Shown here: piece by piece, positions 30,450-39,652 of the stretch
Layout of the letters: each line of letters begins with the position of its first letter
Position numbering within the stretch: the first letter of the stretch is position 1
Assembly (NCBI RefSeq): GCF_000410515.1
Contig: NC_021500.1
Span: 4,030,001-4,094,000 of the forward strand
Direction of reading: 5' to 3'
From: Enterobacter sp. R4-368
GTDB taxonomy: Bacteria > Pseudomonadota > Gammaproteobacteria > Enterobacterales > Enterobacteriaceae
Length of the DNA: 64,000 bases
Notes under the pieces: generated by a model
Database searches by the model: none
What the model was told of the DNA's origin: nothing
The model's input: only the letters and a program-made list of their open reading frames with translations
Translations under genes and position numbers: made by a program

Positions 30450-30460
30450 CTTTTGTTTCA
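30450..30460 (+). promoter_or_regulatory. Candidate HpxU site near the hpxJ start point
   Basis: CTTTTGTTTCA here is identical to the reverse complement of 29428-29438 upstream of hpxU. It is followed by TATTTCAC. Its place just after the sigma-54 start would suit a repressor. Confidence 0.35.
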
Positions 30461-30494
30461 TATTTCACGCTGTCGCAGACTAAAGGACGCGCCC

Positions 30495-31733
30495 ATGTTT
30501 GATTTCCAGCAGTTCCCGCAAATTAATCCACCTTCGCGCCTGTTGATGGGGCCGGGGCCAATCAACGCCGACCCGCGTGTTCTGCGGGCGATGGCGAGCC
30601 AGTTGATAGGGCAATACGATCCGGTGATGACCGGCTACATGAATGAAGTGATGGCGCTTTACCGCGAGGTGTTTCGCACGGAAAACCGCTGGACGATGCT
30701 GGTGGATGGTACCTCTCGCGCGGGTATTGAGGCGATCCTCGTTTCCGCCATTCGCCCTGGGGATAAGGTGCTGGTACCGGTGTTTGGCCGTTTTGGTCAT
30801 CTGCTGTGTGAAATTGCCCGCCGCTGCCGCGCTGAAGTCCACACCATCGAGGTGCCGTGGGGCGAGGTGTTTAGCCCGGATCAGATTGAAGATGCCATTG
30901 TTCGCATCAAGCCGCGCCTGCTGCTAACGGTACACGGCGATACCTCGACCACCATGCTGCAACCGCTGGAGCAATTAGGTGAGATTTGCCGCCGCCACGA
31001 TGTGCTGTTTTATACCGACGCCACCGCTTCGCTCGGCGGTAACCAGTTAGAAAGCGATGCGTGGGGCCTGGATGCCGTTTCCGCCGGGTTGCAGAAGTGC
31101 CTTGGTGGCCCGTCCGGGAGCTCGCCCATTACCCTCAGCCCACGAATGGAAGCTGCCGTGCGGGCGCGCAAATGCGTAGAACAGGGCATTCGCACCGAGG
31201 CGCATCAGGACGGCGCACAGGAGATGATCTACTCCAACTATTTCGATCTCGGCATGGTGATGGATTACTGGGGGCCGGAACGTCTGAATCACCACACGGA
31301 AGCGACCAGCATGCTGTTCGCCGCCCGCGAATGCGCGCGCATTATGCTCGAAGAGGGGATGGATAAGCTGATTGCACGCCACGAACTGCACGGGCGCGCG
31401 CTGCTGGCGGGCATCCAGGGCATGGGGCTGGAAGTGTTTGGCGATATCCGGCACAAGATGAACAACGTCCTCGGCGTACAAATCCCGCGGGAAGTGCATG
31501 GCGAAGAGGTGCGTAAACGTCTGCTGGATGATTTCCATATTGAAATTGGCACCTCGTTTGGCCCGCTGCAGGGCAAGATCTGGCGTATCGGCACCATGGG
31601 CTATAACGCGCGCAAAGATTGCGTGCTGCAAACGCTGACCGCGCTGGAAGCGGTGTTGAACCGGCTGGGTTTTCGCACCATTCAGGGAGCGGGTATGCAG
31701 GCGGCATGGGACATTTACGAAGGAGTCAGTTAA
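30495..31733 (+). CDS. hpxJ: Ureidoglycine-type aminotransferase HpxJ
   Basis: HpxJ is a 412-residue class V PLP aminotransferase related to PucG, which transaminates (S)-ureidoglycine with glyoxylate to give oxalurate and glycine. The PLP lysine is K201 in GLQKCLGGPSGSSP, and DATASLGG is the cofactor-aspartate region. RLLMGPGPINADPRVL is the family N-terminus. It makes the oxalurate that HpxX/Y/Z and HpxW are thought to process. A long upstream in-frame extension (from 30324) is non-coding; the ATG at 30495 follows AAAGGAC. Confidence 0.88.
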   Translation: MFDFQQFPQINPPSRLLMGPGPINADPRVLRAMASQLIGQYDPVMTGYMNEVMALYREVFRTENRWTMLVDGTSRAGIEAILVSAIRPGDKVLVPVFGRFGHLLCEIARRCRAEVHTIEVPWGEVFSPDQIEDAIVRIKPRLLLTVHGDTSTTMLQPLEQLGEICRRHDVLFYTDATASLGGNQLESDAWGLDAVSAGLQKCLGGPSGSSPITLSPRMEAAVRARKCVEQGIRTEAHQDGAQEMIYSNYFDLGMVMDYWGPERLNHHTEATSMLFAARECARIMLEEGMDKLIARHELHGRALLAGIQGMGLEVFGDIRHKMNNVLGVQIPREVHGEEVRKRLLDDFHIEIGTSFGPLQGKIWRIGTMGYNARKDCVLQTLTALEAVLNRLGFRTIQGAGMQAAWDIYEGVS

Positions 31734-32983
31734 TGATGACACCTTTCGATGCCGCACAAGCTGCCAGCCGGGTTATGCAACGCTGTGACGCGCTGGCGCA
31801 AATCAGCGAAACGCCGGGTCAGCTTACCCGTGTTTATCTCTCGCCCCAGCATTTGCAGGCAAATGCGCTGGTTGCCGGGTGGATGCAGCAGGCGGGGATG
31901 CGCACCTGGCAGGATGCGGTCGGCAACATTTTTGGCCGTTACGAAGGTATCGAAGCGGGAGGCCAGGCGCTGCTGCTTGGTTCGCATCTTGATACCGTGC
32001 GCGATGCCGGGCGTTACGACGGCATGCTTGGTGTACTGGCGGCGATTGAAGTTGTTGATGGCCTGAATCGGGCTAACCTGCGCGGCAGGCAGGCGATCGA
32101 GATTGTCGGTTTTGCTGACGAAGAGGGCACAAGATTTAACATCGCGCTGCTGGGTAGCCGTGGGCTGACCGGCAGCTGGCCACAAGCGTGGCTGGCCTGT
32201 GAAGATGCGCAGGGTATCAGCGTGGCACAGGCGCTGGAACAGGCCGGGTTGGATGCCGCGCAGATTGCTACAGCGCAGCGCCCGGTCGGGGATTTTTCCG
32301 CCTATCTGGAGCTGCATATTGAACAGGGGCCGGTGCTGGAAGACGCGGATCTGGCGCTCGGCGTGGTCACGGCCATCAATGGTGCGCGGCGTCTTAGCTG
32401 CCGTTTTACCGGTGAGGCCGGGCACGCCGGTACGGTGCCGATGCGTCATCGCCGTGATGCGCTGACCGCTGCCGCCGAATGGATACAGATTATCGAACAG
32501 GCAACGATCGAGGCTGGCCCGGAGATGGTTGCCACCGTTGGCACATTGCAATGCGAACCCGGCGCGGTGAATGTGATCCCCGGCGCAGTTGGGCTTACGC
32601 TCGATATCCGTAGCCCACAGGATGATAAGCGCGAAGCGTTGCTCAACCACTTGCTGGATGAAGCCACCCGCATCGCCCGGCAACGCAGGCTTGAGTTCCG
32701 CCACGACATTTTTTACACCATCGCCGCCACGCCGTGTGATATGCCACTGCGTGAAGAGCTGGCCGATGCGGTACACACCGTGCAGGGGAAAGTTTTATCT
32801 CTGCCGAGTGGGGCAGGACATGATGCTATCGCCATTGCGGAGCGCTGGCCTTCCGCCATGCTGTTTGTGCGTTGTTATAAAGGCATCAGCCATCACCCGG
32901 CGGAAAGCGTGGCCTGTAGCGATGTCGCCCAGGCGCTGCGCGCCCTGAGCCTTGCGGTAGGAAGGCTTATTCACGCGGCGTAG
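31733..32983 (+). CDS. hpxK: Allantoate amidohydrolase HpxK
   Basis: HpxK (AllC type) is an M20-family metallohydrolase that cleaves allantoate to (S)-ureidoglycine, CO2 and ammonia. The 416-residue protein has the metal-binding segments GSHLDTV, DAGRYDGMLG, FADEEGTRF, LELHIEQGPVLE and the C-terminal His in GISHHPAE. GEAGHAGTVPM is in the dimerisation lid. It starts at the hpxJ stop (TAATG) behind AAGGAG, so the two are coupled and act in sequence. Confidence 0.9.
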   Translation: MMTPFDAAQAASRVMQRCDALAQISETPGQLTRVYLSPQHLQANALVAGWMQQAGMRTWQDAVGNIFGRYEGIEAGGQALLLGSHLDTVRDAGRYDGMLGVLAAIEVVDGLNRANLRGRQAIEIVGFADEEGTRFNIALLGSRGLTGSWPQAWLACEDAQGISVAQALEQAGLDAAQIATAQRPVGDFSAYLELHIEQGPVLEDADLALGVVTAINGARRLSCRFTGEAGHAGTVPMRHRRDALTAAAEWIQIIEQATIEAGPEMVATVGTLQCEPGAVNVIPGAVGLTLDIRSPQDDKREALLNHLLDEATRIARQRRLEFRHDIFYTIAATPCDMPLREELADAVHTVQGKVLSLPSGAGHDAIAIAERWPSAMLFVRCYKGISHHPAESVACSDVAQALRALSLAVGRLIHAA

Positions 32984-32996
32984 CGTCAAGCTGTTA

Positions 32997-33179
32997 CTAC
33001 CGTGTCAGCGTGCGGTTATCGGGGATCACGGTAAAAATATCAGCCTGCCATTCTGTTCGGGCGCACCTGAACCGTGGCCGTTGTGATAGTGAATTCGCCA
33101 TGCTGAGAACAGGCCGGGCTGGCAGGCGCGGCAGGTTGTGTTGGTTTCTGTCTTCGACGTAGTGATGAGAACGGGTCAT
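32997..33179 (-). CDS. Small unknown gene with start codon in a hairpin loop
   Basis: This is a 60-codon frame (starts MTRSHHYVEDRNQH, ends IFTVIPDNRTLTR). It is Arg-rich and has no membrane segment or known domain. Support comes from a strong GAGGAGG site five bases before the ATG and from filling a gap of about 500 bp convergent to hpxK. The ATG and part of the ribosome-binding site lie in the 18-nt loop of a perfect 14-bp stem. I do not recognise the product; it may also be a chance frame. Confidence 0.4.
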   Translation of the reverse strand: MTRSHHYVEDRNQHNLPRLPARPVLSMANSLSQRPRFRCARTEWQADIFTVIPDNRTLTR

Positions 33180-33201
33180 TTCGCCTCCTCATCACTACGT
33201 C
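33156..33201 (-). repeat. 14-bp perfect inverted repeat around a start codon
   Basis: GACGTAGTGATGAG and CTCATCACTACGTC flank an 18-nt loop. In minus-strand RNA the loop contains GAGGCGAAATGACCC, that is, the ribosome-binding site and ATG of the 60-codon frame. The right arm of the RNA stem encodes its codons 4-8. Confidence 0.85.
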
Positions 33202-33367
33202 CCTGTCGTGTTCAGGTCGTTCCCCCTTTGGTCTCTTTCTTCCCTTTTAGTGCATGGTTTGCACGCTAACTGTGCATTTCATCGACTGCATCCGCAGGTG
33301 TCTGCTACCCCCTCTGCCTTAGCCAAAAAATAAACATTAATAAATCAAAGTATTAACAAAAATTTAT

Positions 33368-33390
33368 CGAACCAATGCCGTATTGGTTCG
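33368..33390. promoter_or_regulatory. Candidate operator of the GntR-ABC-GGT operon
   Basis: CGAACCAAT-N5-ATTGGTTCG is a perfect 9-bp inverted repeat in AT-rich DNA about 100 bp before the GntR gene. The half-site GAACCAAT recurs at 33478-33485, directly before the ATG. Repeated half-sites at this position suit binding by the encoded GntR/FCD protein. Confidence 0.5.
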
Positions 33391-33485
33391 CGAATTGCTT
33401 AGTCAATAACGAGGCGTACAGACGGCATGAGAACTAACTGTCTGTAATTAAATAAAAAGATAACGCGAAACGCGGATGAACCAAT

Positions 33486-34202
33486 ATGGAAAAACCGTCA
33501 CGCTATCTGGCAAATTCCAGTACGGCGCTGGAACAACTTCGTGGGCTAATTCACCAGCATGAGTCAACACCAGGGACTCCTCTGCCCACGGAACGTGAAC
33601 TGGCGGAAAACTTAGGCGTCGGGCGACGCGAAGTGCGTCGCGCGCTGGACGTGCTGGAAGAGGAGGGGCGGATCTGGCGCAAACAGGGCAAAGGCACCTT
33701 TATTGGCCCTGCGGCACCGGTTGCACCTCTTGCACTACAGGGACTGGTGCAACAAACCAATATGCTGGAAGTGATGGAAGCCCGACTGCAAATTGAGCCC
33801 GGTCTTGCGCGGCTGGCGGCACTTCGCGCCAGCCCGGAAAATCTGGCGCTGATGCAGCGCATGCTGGAACGCATCGACAACGTTAACCCGGATGATCCGG
33901 ATCTGAATGAGCTGTGGGACAGCGCTTTTCACCGGGCTATCGCCGAGGCGGCAGGAAACCGTCTGATGCTCGGTCTTTTTGACACGCTTGACGCGGTGCG
34001 GCGCGAACCTGCCTGGCACCATCTGCGTGAGCTGGCGCGAACGCCAGCGAAAGTGGATCGCTACAACGATCACCACCACCGCATCATGATTGCCATTCGC
34101 CAGCGCCAGCCGCATGAGGCGGCGACGGCGATGCGCGAACACCTGCTCGACCTGCAACATGCGCTGATCCAGGCCATTCATCTTGAGGACGATACCCCAT
34201 GA
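33486..34202 (+). CDS. GntR/FCD (FadR subfamily) transcription regulator
   Basis: This is a 238-residue regulator with an N-terminal winged helix (about 15-75, LPTERELAENLGVGRREVRRALDVLEEEGRI split over two helices) and a C-terminal FCD ligand domain. The FCD domain has His residues (DSAFHRAIAEAAGNRL, DHHHRIMIAI) that usually bind metal and a small carboxylate. It overlaps the first transporter gene by ATGA, so it is the first gene of the operon and most likely its repressor. The ligand is unknown; a gamma-glutamyl or other peptide/amide-type compound would suit the neighbours. Confidence 0.85.
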   Translation: MEKPSRYLANSSTALEQLRGLIHQHESTPGTPLPTERELAENLGVGRREVRRALDVLEEEGRIWRKQGKGTFIGPAAPVAPLALQGLVQQTNMLEVMEARLQIEPGLARLAALRASPENLALMQRMLERIDNVNPDDPDLNELWDSAFHRAIAEAAGNRLMLGLFDTLDAVRREPAWHHLRELARTPAKVDRYNDHHHRIMIAIRQRQPHEAATAMREHLLDLQHALIQAIHLEDDTP

Positions 34203-35212
34203 CGACGATCCCGTTTAAAGAGGCTGCGCCGGTGCTGCGTCTGCATAACCTGGAAGTGCAGTTTGCTGGCAGCCCGGTGAGCGTACTGGACAGGATTTCG
34301 CTCTCTGTCAAAAGCGGAGAAACGCTGGCGCTGGTCGGTGAGTCCGGCTGCGGCAAAAGTATTACCTCGCTGGCGTTGATGGGGCTGCTGCCCGCCAGTG
34401 CGCAGATCCTTGGCGGTGAGATGCAGTTTCGCGGGCGCAACTTGCGCCAGCTCACTGCGCGCGAATATGCCGACCTGCGCGGTAATGAACTGGCGATGAT
34501 TTTTCAGGAACCGATGACCTCGCTCAACCCGGCGTTTACGCTCGGCGACCAGCTCAGCGAAGCGGTGATACGCCACCAGAACGTGTCGGCGAATGCGGCG
34601 CGCGAGGCGGCGCTCCACATTCTGGAAAAAGTGCAGATCCCGGCAGCGGAGATGCGCCTGAAAGCGTATCCACACCAGCTTTCCGGCGGTATGCGCCAGC
34701 GCGTGATGATCGCGATGGCACTCATCAACAAGCCGCGCCTGTTAATTGCCGACGAACCGACAACCGCACTGGATGTAACAATTCAGGCGCAGATCCTCGC
34801 GCTGCTCAACACCCTGAAAGCCGAAACCGGCACGGCGGTATTGATGATCACCCACGATCTCGGTGTGGTGGCGGAAGTGGCGCAGCAGGTGGCGGTGATG
34901 TACGCCGGACAAGTAGTGGAGCAGGGCAGCGTGGAGGCGATTTTTACCGACCCACAGCACCCGTACACCATTGGTCTGATGGGATCGATTCCCTCGCTGG
35001 GGGCGCGCAAAGGGCAACTGTCGACCATTCCCGGTGCGGTGCCGTTACCGGAAGCGATGCCGCAAGGCTGCCGTTTCGCCACCCGTTGCCCGTTTGCCCA
35101 GGCACGCTGCCAGCAGCAAAAACCCCCACTGACACCGCAAGGGAAGGGCCATCTGGTGGCCTGTTTCCGTGTGCCACTTGAACAGCACATCGCGCTGGGA
35201 GAAACCGCATGA
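34199..35212 (+). CDS. Dipeptide/oligopeptide-type ABC ATPase (DppD-like)
   Basis: This 337-residue cytoplasmic ATPase subunit belongs to a peptide/nickel-family importer. It has Walker A GESGCGKS, signature LSGGMRQR, Walker B LLIADEPTTALD and an H-loop in MITHDLGVVAEV. The C-terminal oligopeptide-transporter extension has the Cys-containing motif CRFATRCPFAQARC, typical of DppD/OppD and linked to an Fe-S site in some members. ATGA overlaps on both sides tie it to the regulator and to the next ATPase. Confidence 0.9.
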   Translation: MTTIPFKEAAPVLRLHNLEVQFAGSPVSVLDRISLSVKSGETLALVGESGCGKSITSLALMGLLPASAQILGGEMQFRGRNLRQLTAREYADLRGNELAMIFQEPMTSLNPAFTLGDQLSEAVIRHQNVSANAAREAALHILEKVQIPAAEMRLKAYPHQLSGGMRQRVMIAMALINKPRLLIADEPTTALDVTIQAQILALLNTLKAETGTAVLMITHDLGVVAEVAQQVAVMYAGQVVEQGSVEAIFTDPQHPYTIGLMGSIPSLGARKGQLSTIPGAVPLPEAMPQGCRFATRCPFAQARCQQQKPPLTPQGKGHLVACFRVPLEQHIALGETA

Positions 35213-36276
35213 GCACGCCGATCCTCGAAGCTTTCGACCTGAGCAAACGTTTTGCCGGGCCAACCCGCTTGTTTGCGCCAAAACGTTATGTCACGGCGGT
35301 GGATCGTATTTCCCTGGCGGTTTACCCGGGCGAAACGCTGGCGATTGTGGGGGAGTCCGGTTCAGGAAAGTCGACGCTTGGTCGCCTGCTATTGCGTTTG
35401 CTGGCGGCGTCCGAAGGGCGCGTTTACTACCAGGGAGAGGAGATCACCCATGCCAGCGGCGCGCGATTAAACCAGCTTCGGCGCGAGCTGCAAATTATCT
35501 TTCAGGATCCGTTTGCTTCGCTCAACCCGCGTATGACGGTAGAGCAGATTGTTGGTGAGCCGCTGTGGTTGCACCAGAAAATCGGTAAAGCGGAACGACA
35601 GGCACGCGTTGCCGAGCTGCTTGGCACCGTGGGTCTGCCTGCGGCGTGGGCCAGACGCTACCCGCATGAGTTTTCCGGCGGCCAGCGCCAGCGTATTGGC
35701 ATTGCCCGCGCGCTGGCTTCCGGGCCGAAATTGCTGCTTGGCGATGAACCCGTTTCCGCACTGGATGTGTCGGTGCAAGCGCAGGTGGTCAACCTGCTGG
35801 AGACGCTGAAACAGCAGCTTGGTTTAACCATGATCATCGTCGCGCACGGGCTGGCGGTGATTCGCCATATGAGCGACCGCGTGGCGGTGATGTACCTTGG
35901 GCAAATTGTGGAAATGGCAACGGTGGATGAGATCTTCGATGCGCCGTTGCATCCCTACACCCAGGCGCTGATGGCGTCTGCTCCGCAACCGCAGCCCGGC
36001 ATTGTGCGCGAAACGCCGCTGTTGCAGGGTGATTTACCCAATCCCGCAAGCCCGCCGCAGGGCTGCCGTTTTCATACCCGCTGCCCGTTTGCGACAGACG
36101 AGTGCCAGCAACGTGAGCCCATCACACAGGTACTCGAAGGTGGTCGCCAGGTCTCTTGTCATCGCTGGCAGGAGATTAACCGCGACCGCAGCGTGATTCA
36201 GATTGCTCCCCCCTCAGCCGCGTTCTTGCGCCGTCGCGCGCTGTTTGAACACGCGGCCTCTCACTCCTCCCCTTAA
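35209..36276 (+). CDS. Dipeptide/oligopeptide-type ABC ATPase (DppF-like)
   Basis: This is the second, non-identical ATPase of the importer, 355 residues. Walker A is GESGSGKS, the signature FSGGQRQR, Walker B LLLGDEPVSALD, and the H-loop position is AHGLAVIRHM, where the usual Thr-His-Asp is replaced by AHG. The C-terminal CRFHTRCPFATDEC motif matches the family. It overlaps its neighbour upstream by ATGA and is 11 bp before the binding-protein gene. Confidence 0.9.
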   Translation: MSTPILEAFDLSKRFAGPTRLFAPKRYVTAVDRISLAVYPGETLAIVGESGSGKSTLGRLLLRLLAASEGRVYYQGEEITHASGARLNQLRRELQIIFQDPFASLNPRMTVEQIVGEPLWLHQKIGKAERQARVAELLGTVGLPAAWARRYPHEFSGGQRQRIGIARALASGPKLLLGDEPVSALDVSVQAQVVNLLETLKQQLGLTMIIVAHGLAVIRHMSDRVAVMYLGQIVEMATVDEIFDAPLHPYTQALMASAPQPQPGIVRETPLLQGDLPNPASPPQGCRFHTRCPFATDECQQREPITQVLEGGRQVSCHRWQEINRDRSVIQIAPPSAAFLRRRALFEHAASHSSP

Positions 36277-36287
36277 AGGAAACAATA

Positions 36288-37802
36288 ATGATGATGCGAA
36301 ATTCGCTTTTGACCGTTCTGGGAAGTGTCATGTTGCTGGGCGCGGCACTGCCTGCCCAGGCTGAAAGTGTGCTGCGCGTGGGTCTTGGCGCGGATCCGGA
36401 TATGCTCGATCCGCACCTGGCGCGTACTTACTATGGCCGTTTTGTCTTCGCTTCACTGTGCGATCGGCTGGTGGACGTGGATGAAAACCTGAAAGTGGTG
36501 CCCGGGCTGGCGAAGGCCTGGTCGTGGAGCGAGGATGGCAAAACCCTGACCATGGATCTGCGTGAGGGCGTGACCTTCCACGATGGCGAGAAGTTTGACG
36601 CCGCTGCGGCGAAATTCAGTCTCGATCGTGCGCTGACGCTGCCTGGTTCGCTGCGAAAAAGTGAAATCTCCTCTATCGAGTCGGTGGAGGTCAGCGGACC
36701 GCTGCAAATTAAGTTGCATTTGAAAACGCCGGACTCGGCGTTGCTGATGCAGTTAACCGATCGCGCCGGCGCGATGCTGGCCCCCGTGGCGGCGAAGAAA
36801 GCGGATTTTGCCGCCCACCCGGTCTGTTCCGGTCCGTATAAATTCGACAGCCGCGTTTCACAAGACCGCATTGTGTTATCGCGTTTTGATAACTACTGGA
36901 ACAAAGGTGCGTACCACTTCGACAAAGTTATCTACCTGCCGATCCCGGATGCCTCCGTGCGACTGGCGAACCTGCGTGCGGGCGATCTCGATCTGACCGA
37001 AGGGATTGCCGCCAGCGATGTGAAAACCGTAGAGGCCGACAACAAACTTCACCTGGCGAAAGTGACAGGGCTGGGGTATCAGGGCATCACGTTTAATATC
37101 AATAACGGCAACGTCCCGGCTAACGATCCGTTCAAAGATGCGCGCGTGCGTGAGGCGTTCTCGCTGGCGATAGATCGCGATGCACTCAACCAGGTGGTAT
37201 TCGAAGGGTTATACGCCCCGGCGAACCAGGCGTTTTCGCCAGTCAGCCCGTATCACGTCAAATTGCCGGTGCCCCCGCGCGATGTGGAAAAAGCCAAAGC
37301 GCTGCTGCAAGCCGCAGGGGTGAAGACGCCGATCACCGTCTCACTGCTGGTGCCGAACAACCCGACGTCACAACAAGTGGGCCAGGTGTTGCAGGCGATG
37401 ACCGCCGAAGCCGGTTTCAATGTCAATCTGCAGATGACGGAATTCGCCACCCTGCTGGACAGGCAGCAAAGCGGCAATTTTCAGCTTAGCTACTCCGGCT
37501 GGTCTGGTCGCCCCGATCCCGATGGCAGCATCTTCGGCTTCATTAATAGCAAAGGGACGCTTAACGATGGTCGCTACAGCAACCCGCAGGTCGATGAGTG
37601 GCTGACGCAGGCGCGTCTGCACAACGATCCGGCAACCCGTCAGGCGTTGTATGAAAAGGTCGTGAAGCAGTTGCAAACCGATATGCCGATTGCCTACCTC
37701 TACTTTGAACCGCGCCTGTTTGGTATGAACAAAAAAGTGCAGGGCTTTAAACCTTACCCGGACGGCATTGTGCGTCTGGCGGGTCTGTCGCTTGCCAACT
37801 AA
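36288..37802 (+). CDS. Periplasmic solute-binding protein, peptide family 5
   Basis: This 504-residue SBP_bac_5 protein would deliver the substrate to the importer. It has a cleavable signal peptide with predicted cleavage after LPAQA (about residue 25). Family motifs include VLRVGLGADPDMLDPH, GLAKAWSWSEDGKTLTMDLR and VREAFSLAIDRDALNQ. Three ATGs in a row mark the start; 36288 has 7 bp to AAGGA. The pocket residues cannot be read for specificity; glutathione-, gamma-glutamyl-peptide- or dipeptide-type substrates are all possible. Confidence 0.9.
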   Translation: MMMRNSLLTVLGSVMLLGAALPAQAESVLRVGLGADPDMLDPHLARTYYGRFVFASLCDRLVDVDENLKVVPGLAKAWSWSEDGKTLTMDLREGVTFHDGEKFDAAAAKFSLDRALTLPGSLRKSEISSIESVEVSGPLQIKLHLKTPDSALLMQLTDRAGAMLAPVAAKKADFAAHPVCSGPYKFDSRVSQDRIVLSRFDNYWNKGAYHFDKVIYLPIPDASVRLANLRAGDLDLTEGIAASDVKTVEADNKLHLAKVTGLGYQGITFNINNGNVPANDPFKDARVREAFSLAIDRDALNQVVFEGLYAPANQAFSPVSPYHVKLPVPPRDVEKAKALLQAAGVKTPITVSLLVPNNPTSQQVGQVLQAMTAEAGFNVNLQMTEFATLLDRQQSGNFQLSYSGWSGRPDPDGSIFGFINSKGTLNDGRYSNPQVDEWLTQARLHNDPATRQALYEKVVKQLQTDMPIAYLYFEPRLFGMNKKVQGFKPYPDGIVRLAGLSLAN

Positions 37803-37823
37803 ACGGCGTCGCCTGGAGAAACC

Positions 37824-38768
37824 ATGCTGGAATTGATTTGCAAACGCCTGCTGCTCGCCGTTCCGACCTTGCTGCTGGTCAGCATGATGGTGTTCGGGCT
37901 GCAAAAGCTGCTACCCGGCGATCCGCTCACCGCGATGCTGGGCGAGGAGCGCGATCCGGCGGTCATCGCCCAGTTGCGCGCGGAGCTGAACCTGGATGCG
38001 CCGATTCCGGTGCAATATTTTCACTGGCTAACCCGCGCATTGCAGGGCGATCTTGGCGTCTCACTGCGTACGCAGGAGCCGGTCACGCACCTGATTGCCA
38101 CCAAGCTGCCGGTGACGCTTGAGATGTCGCTGCTGGCGATGGTTATTGCGCTGCTGTTCGGCATCAGCATGGGCATTCTGGCGGCGGTGAACAGGAATAG
38201 CTGGATCGATCACGGCGCTAATTTTGTGGCGATATCCGGCATTTCGGTGCCGCATTTCTGGCTGGGGATCCTGTTTATCCTCATCTTTTCCGTCAACCTG
38301 CAATGGCTGCCGGCGTCTGGTTTTGTGCCATTTAGTGAAGATCCATTGCAGAACTTGCGCACGCTGTTGTTGCCCGCGCTGGTGCTGGGAACGGGGCTGG
38401 CGGCGACGTTAATGCGCCATACTCGCGCGTCGATGATTGCGGTGCTGAAAGCGGATTATATTCGCACCGCACGCGCGAAGGGGTTGCTGCCAAAAGCGGT
38501 GATCATGAAGCATGCGTTTCGTAATGCGCTGGTGCCGGTGATCACCCTGACCACGCTGCTGTTTGGCGAGCTGCTGGGGGGCGCGGTGCTGACTGAGCAG
38601 GTGTTTACCATTCCAGGTTTCGGCAAGATGATTGTCGATTCGGTGTTCAACCGTGACTACGCGGTGGTGCAGGGTGTCGTGCTGGTGGTGGCAATCGGTT
38701 TTCTCGCGCTGAACCTGCTGGCGGATGTGCTGTATGTGTTAATCAACCCGAAAATGCGGAGTGAATAA
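37824..38768 (+). CDS. ABC permease (DppB-like)
   Basis: This is a 314-residue inner-membrane subunit with six predicted helices. The family start is LICKRLLLAVPTLLLVSMMVFGLQKLLPGDP, and the EAA-type coupling loop lies around DYIRTARAKGLLPKAVIMKHAFRNALVPV. It pairs with the downstream DppC-like subunit, whose start overlaps its stop (TAATG). Confidence 0.92.
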   Translation: MLELICKRLLLAVPTLLLVSMMVFGLQKLLPGDPLTAMLGEERDPAVIAQLRAELNLDAPIPVQYFHWLTRALQGDLGVSLRTQEPVTHLIATKLPVTLEMSLLAMVIALLFGISMGILAAVNRNSWIDHGANFVAISGISVPHFWLGILFILIFSVNLQWLPASGFVPFSEDPLQNLRTLLLPALVLGTGLAATLMRHTRASMIAVLKADYIRTARAKGLLPKAVIMKHAFRNALVPVITLTTLLFGELLGGAVLTEQVFTIPGFGKMIVDSVFNRDYAVVQGVVLVVAIGFLALNLLADVLYVLINPKMRSE

Positions 38769-39643
38769 TGGCAGAACTGTCCACCACCGGCGTGGCGGCA
38801 TCGCTGCCGCGTACGGAAAACCGGGTACTGAAAAAATTCCTCGCTAACCGTAGCGCGGTGATTGGCGCGGTGATTGTCGGCGTGTTTGTGCTGATTGCGC
38901 TGTTCGCGCCGTGGATCGCGCCGTTTGATCCGGTCAAAGCGAACTTCCTGGCAGTACGCAAACCGCCGTCGGAGCTTTACTGGTTCGGCACCGATGAGCT
39001 GGGGCGCGATATTCTCTCGCGCATGATCTGGGGGGCGCGCACTTCACTGCTGGCGGGGTGTGTGTCGGTGGTGATCGCCGTGGTGATTGGCGTACCGCTC
39101 GGTTTGCTGGCGGGTTACTTCCAGGGCGTCTGGGATGGAGTGATTTCCCGCGTTATCGAAGCGCTGCTCGCCTGTCCGTTTCTGATTATGGCTATCGCAC
39201 TGGGGGCGTTTCTTGGCCCCAGCCTGACCAATGCGATGATCGCCATTGGCTTGTCGGCGATGCCCATCTTTGCCCGCCTGACGCGCGGCCAGGTGATCGC
39301 GATTCGCAACGAAGAGTATATCGACGGCGCGCGGGCGATTGGTCTGCCGGATCGCTGGATCATCCTGCGCTACGTGCTGCCGAATGTGATGTCGCCGATC
39401 CTCGTGCAGGCCACGCTGGCGATCGCTTCGGCGATCATTACCGAAGCGAGCCTGTCGTTTCTCGGCCTTGGCCAGCAGCCGCCCTATCCGTCGTGGGGGG
39501 CAATGCTGAACACCGCGAAGGGCTTTCTGGAACAGGCTCCCTGGATGTCTATTTTCCCCGGCGTAACCATCTTTCTGACCGTGCAGGGATTTAACTTACT
39601 CGGCGACGGGCTGCGCGACGCGCTCGATCCGCGCCACGACTAA
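38768..39643 (+). CDS. ABC permease (DppC-like)
   Basis: This is the second inner-membrane subunit, 291 residues. An N-terminal cytoplasmic tail is followed by helices starting IGAVIVGVFVLIALFAPWIAPFDP. The conserved GTDELGRDILSRMIWGARTSL region and the coupling loop EEYIDGARAIGLPDRWIILRYVLPN are both intact. It lies 9 bp before the GGT gene. Confidence 0.92.
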   Translation: MAELSTTGVAASLPRTENRVLKKFLANRSAVIGAVIVGVFVLIALFAPWIAPFDPVKANFLAVRKPPSELYWFGTDELGRDILSRMIWGARTSLLAGCVSVVIAVVIGVPLGLLAGYFQGVWDGVISRVIEALLACPFLIMAIALGAFLGPSLTNAMIAIGLSAMPIFARLTRGQVIAIRNEEYIDGARAIGLPDRWIILRYVLPNVMSPILVQATLAIASAIITEASLSFLGLGQQPPYPSWGAMLNTAKGFLEQAPWMSIFPGVTIFLTVQGFNLLGDGLRDALDPRHD

Positions 39644-39652
39644 GGAGTTCTG

